DNA from: Streptomyces spinosisporus
GTDB lineage: Bacteria; Actinomycetota; Actinomycetes; Streptomycetales; Streptomycetaceae
Direction of reading: 5' to 3'
Assembly: GCF_022698145.1 (NCBI RefSeq)
Contig: NZ_JALDAX010000004.1
Location: 310,001-374,000 of the forward strand
Length of the DNA stretch: 64,000 nucleotides
Part shown: positions 59,365 through 64,000 of the stretch, piece by piece
Layout: the number at the start of each line of letters is the position of its first letter
How positions within the stretch are numbered: position 1 is the stretch's first letter
Notes under the pieces: model-generated
What the model was told of the DNA's origin: nothing
Seen by the model: only the letters and a program-made list of their open reading frames with translations
Database searches by the model: none
Made by a program: the position numbers and the translations under genes

Positions 59365-60392
59365 CGCTCGCGCAGTTCGTGCACGATCGCGAAGGCCGCC
59401 GCCGTGAGGGGCACGGCGAGCAGCATGCCGAGAATGCCGGCCACGGACGCCCCGGCCGTGATCGCGAGCAGCACCACCGCCGGGTGCATCTGCACGGTCC
59501 GGCTCTGGATCACCGGCTGGAGCACATGCCCCTCCAGGACCTGCACGGCGAGGACGACGCCGAGGGCCCACAGCGCGATCACGAAGCCCCGGTCGGCGAG
59601 CGCGACCAGCACGGCCACGGCACCGGAGATGAAGGCGCCCAGGTAGGGGACGTAGGCGCCGACGAAGACGAGCGCGCCGAGTCCGACGGCGCCGGGCACG
59701 TCCAGGACCAGCAGGCCCACGGTGATGCAGACGGCGTCGATGAGCGCGATGAGGGTGGTGCCCCGCATGAAGCCCTCGACGGCCTCGAAGGCGCGCCGGG
59801 CCATGGCTTCCAGCATGTCGCCGTTACCGCCCGGGGCGAGGCCCCGGATCAGGCCGACGGCCCTGGGCCCGTCCCGCAGGAAGAAGAAGACGAGGAACAG
59901 GGCGAGCACGGCCATGGCGATGCTCTCGCCGACGACGCTGACCCCGCTGATGACGTTGGACGCGGCCGTCCCGCCGAATCTGCCCAGCAGATCCTTGGCG
60001 TTGGTGGCCAGGTCGTCCAGCGAGGTCCCGGCCGCGCCGAAACGGTCGGAGATCCCCTGCGCCGCGTCCTTGAGCGAGGCGACGATCTGGTCGCCGGTGT
60101 CGATGAGCGCGGCGACGACGATGTACACGGCCCCGCCGACCACGGCCAGGACGGCCACACAGGTCAGGGCGGCGGCGACCGACCGGTTGGCCTTCGCGTT
60201 CACCAGACGCCGGTGCAGCGGCCGCAGGAGCGCCGTGCCCAGCAGCGCGAGCAGCACCGGTGTGACGGCGGTCCGCAGCTCCTCGCACAGCCGGATCCCG
60301 ACCCAGCCGACCCCGGCCACCAGCAGGACGACGGCACACCACGCCGCGAGCCGCCGTACGGGCTCGGGAAGCAGCGGTTGCTGGGCCGGCAC
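59310..60392 (-). CDS. AI-2E family permease
   Basis: A 360-residue permease, second family member in the window. The helix pair at about 12-65 is followed by a soluble linker ('DTGDQIVASLKDAAQGISDR') and 'VLALFLVFFFLRDGPRAVGL'. The signature 'GALVFVGAYVPYLGAFISGA' (near 245) and 'VLEGHVLQPVIQSRTVQMHP' follow. Its last 18 codons overlap the convergent phosphatase gene by 55 nt, on the opposite strand. The exported molecule is unknown. Confidence 0.9.
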   Translation of the reverse strand: MPAQQPLLPEPVRRLAAWCAVVLLVAGVGWVGIRLCEELRTAVTPVLLALLGTALLRPLHRRLVNAKANRSVAAALTCVAVLAVVGGAVYIVVAALIDTGDQIVASLKDAAQGISDRFGAAGTSLDDLATNAKDLLGRFGGTAASNVISGVSVVGESIAMAVLALFLVFFFLRDGPRAVGLIRGLAPGGNGDMLEAMARRAFEAVEGFMRGTTLIALIDAVCITVGLLVLDVPGAVGLGALVFVGAYVPYLGAFISGAVAVLVALADRGFVIALWALGVVLAVQVLEGHVLQPVIQSRTVQMHPAVVLLAITAGASVAGILGMLLAVPLTAAAFAIVHELRERYVGSGPSGSSAAGPVDS

Positions 60393-60500
60393 CCTCCCAT
60401 CTGGCCATGGGCGGGGTGCCGTGTCGCGCTGGGACCGCCGAACGGGAGGTCCGGCGGTCCCGGTGAGCAGGCCTGCGCGAAGGGGCCCGGCGCGACGGCC

Positions 60501-61472
60501 TTACAGGCCGCCCTCCGACATTCCGTGCACCGCGGGGATCGTCCCGAGGCGGCCCTTCTGGAAGTCCTCGAAGGCCTGCTGCAGCTCCTCGCGGGTGTTC
60601 ATCACGAACGGGCCGTAGTGGGCCATCGGCTCACGGATCGGCTGCCCGCCCAGGAGGACGACCTCCAGGTCCGGGGTGTTGGAGTCCTGCTTCTCGTCGG
60701 CGCGCACGGTCAGCGAGCCGCCGCTGCCGAAGACCGCCGTCTGTCCCGTGGCGACCGGGCGCCGCTCGGCACCGACGGTGCCCCGGCCGGCGAGGACGTA
60801 GGCGAGGCCGTTGAAGTCCTCGCGCCAGGGCAGGGTGACCTCCGCGCCCGGCGCCACCGTCGCGTGGATCATCGTGATCGGCGTGTGCGTGATGCCGGGG
60901 CCCTGGTGGCCGTCCAGCTCGCCGGCGATCACCCGGAGCAGCGCGCCGCCGTCCGGGGTCGACAGCAGCTGCACGCTGCCACCGCGGATGTCCTGGTAGC
61001 GCGGGGGCATCATCTTGTCCTTGGCCGGGAGGTTCACCCACAGCTGCAGCCCGTGGAAGAGCCCGCCGGACATGACGAGGGACTCCGGCGGGGCCTCGAT
61101 GTGCAGCAGGCCCGAGCCCGCCGTCATCCACTGGGTGTCGCCGTTGGTGATGGTGCCGCCACCGCCGTTGGAGTCCTGGTGGTCGAAGATCCCGTCGATG
61201 ATGTAGGTGACGGTCTCGAAGCCGCGGTGCGGATGCCAGGGTGTCCCCTTCGGCTCACCCGGCGCGTACTCCACCTCGCCCATCTGATCCATCATGATGA
61301 ACGGGTCGAGGTACTTGTAGTTGATCCCGGCGAACGCGCGGCGCACCGGGAAGCCCTCGCCCTCGAAGCCGCTCGGCGCGGTCGTGACGGCGAGCACGGG
61401 GCGTGCCACTGCGTCGGCCGGCGCGGTCACGCGCGGCAGCGTCAGCGGGTTCTCGACAGTCACTGCAGGCAT
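60501..61472 (-). CDS. Pirin-family protein
   Basis: A 323-residue cupin protein of the pirin family. The metal-binding N-terminal barrel has 'HPHRGFETVTYIIDGIFDHQ' and 'GDTQWMTAGSGLLHIEAPPE' (about 70-130). The C-terminal barrel carries 'GLAYVLAGRGTVG'. Pirins are quercetinase-like dioxygenases or redox-sensing cofactors. The ATG at 61472 has a perfect AAGGAGGT upstream. A weak inverted repeat GTTGA-N4-TGAAC near 61505-61518 could be its regulator site. Confidence 0.93.
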   Translation of the reverse strand: MPAVTVENPLTLPRVTAPADAVARPVLAVTTAPSGFEGEGFPVRRAFAGINYKYLDPFIMMDQMGEVEYAPGEPKGTPWHPHRGFETVTYIIDGIFDHQDSNGGGGTITNGDTQWMTAGSGLLHIEAPPESLVMSGGLFHGLQLWVNLPAKDKMMPPRYQDIRGGSVQLLSTPDGGALLRVIAGELDGHQGPGITHTPITMIHATVAPGAEVTLPWREDFNGLAYVLAGRGTVGAERRPVATGQTAVFGSGGSLTVRADEKQDSNTPDLEVVLLGGQPIREPMAHYGPFVMNTREELQQAFEDFQKGRLGTIPAVHGMSEGGL

Positions 61473-61541
61473 GTCGGTACCTCCTTGGTGTGCCACCAGT
61501 TTAGTTGAGCATTGAACTTTCTGCCACCCAAAACAGAGAAA

Positions 61542-61565
61542 GCCCGGAGGGCATTCCCTCCGGGC
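61542..61565 (-). terminator. Terminator of the SseB gene
   Basis: GCCCGGAGGG and CCCTCCGGGC form a 10-bp stem with a 4-nt loop, followed in the SseB direction by the T-rich TTCTCTGTTTT, a classic intrinsic terminator. Confidence 0.88.
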
Positions 61566-61580
61566 CGCCGGTGGCCGTCG

Positions 61581-62048
61581 TCAGCCGTACATCCTGCGCA
61601 TCGCGAACTCGACCATCTGCTCCACGGCCTTCGCGTCGAAGACCATGCGGTGCTCGCCCTCCATGTCCAGGACGAAGCCGTAGCCGGTGGGCAGCAGGTC
61701 GATCACCTCGGCGCCGGTGATCACGAAGTACTTGGACTCCTTGCCCGCGTACCGACGCAGCTCCTTGAGCGAGGTGAACATCGGGATCACCGGCTGCTGG
61801 GTGTTGTGCAGGGCGAGGAAACCGGGGTTGTCGCCGCGCGGGCAGTAGACCTTCGACGTGGCGAAGACCTGCTGGAAGTCCTCCGCGGAGAGCTGGCCGG
61901 TGGTGAAGGCCCGCACCGCGTCCGCGAGCGACGGCGGGGACGGCTCGGGGTACAGCGGTGGCTGCTGCCCGTAACCGCCCGGGCCCGGCGGCGGCTGGGC
62001 GTACTGCTGCTGCGCACCCGCACCCACGTTCTGGTCGTAGCCGTACAT
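61581..62048 (-). CDS. SseB-family protein
   Basis: A 155-residue protein. A Gln/Pro/Gly-rich N-terminus (1-38) is followed by the SseB N-terminal domain (about 40-150: 'LADAVRAFTTGQLSAEDFQQ', 'NPGFLALHNTQQPVIPMFTS', 'EVIDLLPTGYGFVLD'). The family is widespread in streptomycetes, but its biochemical role is not established. It lies upstream of pirin, separated by a terminator, so they are not co-transcribed. Confidence 0.9.
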   Translation of the reverse strand: MYGYDQNVGAGAQQQYAQPPPGPGGYGQQPPLYPEPSPPSLADAVRAFTTGQLSAEDFQQVFATSKVYCPRGDNPGFLALHNTQQPVIPMFTSLKELRRYAGKESKYFVITGAEVIDLLPTGYGFVLDMEGEHRMVFDAKAVEQMVEFAMRRMYG

Positions 62049-62097
62049 GAGCGCAAGAGTACTGAGTCACAGATGACCCATTCGGGGTTGCTTCTTA

Positions 62098-62126
62098 TTA
62101 CCGGCGGGTAGCATCATCGTAGCTAC
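62098..62126. promoter_or_regulatory. Operator candidates for the acyl-CoA dehydrogenase gene
   Basis: TACC-GGCG-GGTA (62099-62110) and GTAGC-N9-GCTAC (62108-62126) overlap in the region about 75-100 bp before the start. TetR-type fatty-acid regulators bind such palindromes near acdH/fadE genes. This fits but was not verified. Confidence 0.5.
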
Positions 62127-62197
62127 TTGTTGGTACGTGAACTAGCGCGAGGAGCTACACCCGGTGCCTCGCCGATCTCTCTAACGGAGCCGTCGCC

Positions 62198-64000
62198 ATG
62201 GGGCACTACAAGTCGAATCTGCGCGACATCGAGTTCAACCTCTTCGAAGTCCTCGGGCGGGACAAGCTGTACGGCACCGGCCCGTTCGAGGAGATGGACA
62301 CCGAGACCGCGAAGAGCATCCTCGAGGAGCTGACCCGGCTCGCGGAGAACGAGCTGGCGGACTCCTTCGCCGACGCCGACCGCAACCCCCCGGTCTACGA
62401 CCCGGAGACCCACACCGCGCCGGTCCCGGCGTCCTTCAAGAAGAGCTACCAGGCCTTCATGGGCTCGGAGTACTGGCGCCTGGGCCTGCCCGAGGAGATC
62501 GGCGGCACCACCGCCCCCCGCTCCCTGATCTGGGCCTACGCGGAGCTGGTGCTCGGCTCCAACCCGGCCGTGTGGATGTACTCCTCCGGCCCCGCGTTCG
62601 CCGGCATCCTCTTCGAAGAGGGCAACGAGGTCCAGAAGCACATCGCCAAGATCGCCGTGGACAAGCAGTGGGGCTCCACGATGGTGCTGACCGAGCCCGA
62701 CGCGGGCTCCGACGTCGGCGCCGGCCGCACCAAGGCGGTCCAGCAGGAGGACGGCTCCTGGCACATCGAGGGCGTGAAGCGCTTCATCACCTCCGGTGAG
62801 CACGACATGTCGGAGAACATCCTCCACTACGTGCTCGCGCGTCCCGAGGGCGCCGGCCCCGGCACCAAGGGCCTGTCCCTCTTCCTCGTCCCGAAGTACG
62901 AGTTCGACTTCGAGACCGGCGAGCTGGGCGAGCGCAACGGCGTCTACGCCACCAACGTCGAGCACAAGATGGGCCTGAAGGCCTCCAACACCTGCGAGAT
63001 GACCTTCGGCGACCGGCACCCCGCCAAGGGCTGGCTGATCGGCGACAAGCACGACGGCATCCGCCAGATGTTCCGCATCATCGAGTTCGCCCGCATGATG
63101 GTCGGCACGAAGGCGATCTCCACGCTGTCGACGGGCTACCTGAACGCTCTGGAGTACGCCAAGGAGCGCGTCCAGGGCCCGGACCTCGCGAACTTCATGG
63201 ACAAGACCGCGCCCAAGGTCACCATCACCCACCACCCCGACGTACGCCGCTCGCTGATGACGCAGAAGGCGTACGCCGAGGGCATGCGCGCCCTGGTGAT
63301 GTACACCGCCTCCATCCAGGACGAGATCCAGGTCAAGGAGGCGGCCGGCGAGGACGCCAAGGCCGAGCACGCGCTCAACGACCTGCTCCTGCCGATCGTC
63401 AAGGGTTACGGCTCCGAGAAGGGCTACGAGCAGCTCGCCCAGTCCCTGCAGACCTTCGGCGGCTCCGGGTTCCTCCAGGAGTACCCGATCGAGCAGTACA
63501 TCCGCGACGCCAAGATCGACACCCTGTACGAGGGCACCACCGCGATCCAGGGCCAGGACTTCTTCTTCCGGAAGATCGTCCGCAACCAGGGCGCCGCGCT
63601 GAACTCGCTGGCCGAGGACATCAAGAAGTTCCTCGCGCTCGGCACCGGCGGCGAGGAGCTGGCCGGCGCCCGCGAGCACCTGGCGAAGGCCGCCGTCGAG
63701 CTGGAGGCCATCGTCGGCCTGATGCTCACCGACCTCGCCGCCACCGAGCAGGACGTCAAGAACATCTACAAGGTGGGCCTGAACACCACCCGCCTGCTCA
63801 TGGCCTCCGGTGACGTCGTCGTCGGCTACCTGCTGCTCAAGGGTGCCGCGGTCGCCGCCGACAAGCTGGAGACCGCCTCCAGCAAGGACAAGGCGTTCTA
63901 CCAGGGCAAGATCGCGGCGGCGAAGTTCTTCGCGGCCAACGTCCTGCCGGGCGTCACCGGCGCGCGCAAGCTCGCCGAGGGCGTCGAGCTGGACCTGATG
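62198..64000 (+). CDS. Acyl-CoA dehydrogenase (FadE-type), 3' end cut by the window
   Basis: At least 601 residues, open to the window edge. It is the long FadE5/AcdH-like type: an N-terminal helix '[20 protein letters not shown]', '[20 protein letters not shown]', the FAD/acyl motif '[20 protein letters not shown]', and '[20 protein letters not shown]'. '[20 protein letters not shown]', '[20 protein letters not shown]' and '[18 protein letters not shown]' (catalytic Glu region) follow. It oxidises acyl-CoA in beta-oxidation. Start ATG 62198 follows ACGGAG. Confidence 0.95.
   Translation, partial: MGHYKSNLRDIEFNLFEVLGRDKLYGTGPFEEMDTETAKSILEELTRLAENELADSFADADRNPPVYDPETHTAPVPASFKKSYQAFMGSEYWRLGLPEEIGGTTAPRSLIWAYAELVLGSNPAVWMYSSGPAFAGILFEEGNEVQKHIAKIAVDKQWGSTMVLTEPDAGSDVGAGRTKAVQQEDGSWHIEGVKRFITSGEHDMSENILHYVLARPEGAGPGTKGLSLFLVPKYEFDFETGELGERNGVYATNVEHKMGLKASNTCEMTFGDRHPAKGWLIGDKHDGIRQMFRIIEFARMMVGTKAISTLSTGYLNALEYAKERVQGPDLANFMDKTAPKVTITHHPDVRRSLMTQKAYAEGMRALVMYTASIQDEIQVKEAAGEDAKAEHALNDLLLPIVKGYGSEKGYEQLAQSLQTFGGSGFLQEYPIEQYIRDAKIDTLYEGTTAIQGQDFFFRKIVRNQGAALNSLAEDIKKFLALGTGGEELAGAREHLAKAAVELEAIVGLMLTDLAATEQDVKNIYKVGLNTTRLLMASGDVVVGYLLLKGAAVAADKLETASSKDKAFYQGKIAAAKFFAANVLPGVTGARKLAEGVELDLM

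Noticed and set aside
57175..59571. A 798-codon frame antisense to the PAS/GAF-PP2C phosphatase
   Set aside because: Composition is typical of a shadow frame and no family is recognisable, while the plus-strand protein is clearly real.
1..64000. CRISPR array, rRNA operon or complete tRNA
   Set aside because: No regularly spaced 25-40 bp repeats, no rRNA-like stretch and only a partial tRNA-Gly were seen on either strand.

Overview
The window is chromosomal DNA of a high-GC actinomycete, almost certainly a Streptomyces. The codon use is strongly G/C-biased at third positions. It carries families typical of the genus: a DUF397/XRE-DUF5753 pair, DUF6479, an SCO2400-type zinc-ribbon protein, a snapalysin protease with a LysR partner, SpoIIE-type phosphatases and an LAXTG sortase substrate. 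A perfect 14-bp parS site (GTTTCACGTGAAAC, 57081-57094) lies upstream of aspS. Together with the gene order thrS ... metG ... aspS ... acyl-CoA dehydrogenase, it suggests the right half is core chromosome in the origin-proximal arm. No rRNA, complete tRNA or CRISPR array was found.

Left part (1-7.6 kb): small membrane proteins, a TerD protein, two overlapping CNNM/CBS (HlyC/CorC-like) transporters, a membrane acyltransferase and an AI-2E-type permease. Accessory island (about 7.7-13.5 kb): a 45-bp 3' fragment of tRNA-Gly(CCC) forms an attachment scar. It abuts remnants of an integrative conjugative element (a small transfer protein and a DUF2637 C-terminus). Beyond lie an oxidoreductase, a SUKH-like protein, a truncated PIN toxin, an intact vapBC module, a DUF6000 protein and a YfbM-like protein. 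Two degenerate copies of the att core (10939 and 12997) divide this island.

Regulator/enzyme pairs (13.6-30.2 kb): MerR with an SDR, TetR with an SDR, TetR with a beta-hydroxyacid dehydrogenase, and TetR with a patatin lipase. Each pair is divergent around a clear palindrome. MarR, IMPase, ClC channel, sugar-binding lipoprotein and PRC-barrel stress genes lie among them. Cell-surface and translation block (30.4-37.9 kb): DUF6479, DUF4142 and LAETG surface proteins, a nucleoside hydrolase, and a short thrS. The thrS leader encodes a peptide with three consecutive Thr codons and is followed by a terminator hairpin, which is a likely attenuator. A GAF-ANTAR regulator follows.

Right part (38-64 kb): a TPR-containing XRE regulator divergent from a 50-residue secreted peptide gene, XRE/DUF397, an M20 amidohydrolase, a gene interrupted in frame by a typical Streptomyces intergenic repeat, a PP2C phosphatase, a MocR regulator next to a frameshifted hydrolase, snapalysin and its LysR regulator, and a VWA protein. 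After these come metG, a small HycA-like protein, aspS, a GAF-PP2C-HATPase phosphatase, a second AI-2E-type permease, pirin, SseB, and an acyl-CoA dehydrogenase that runs off the right edge.
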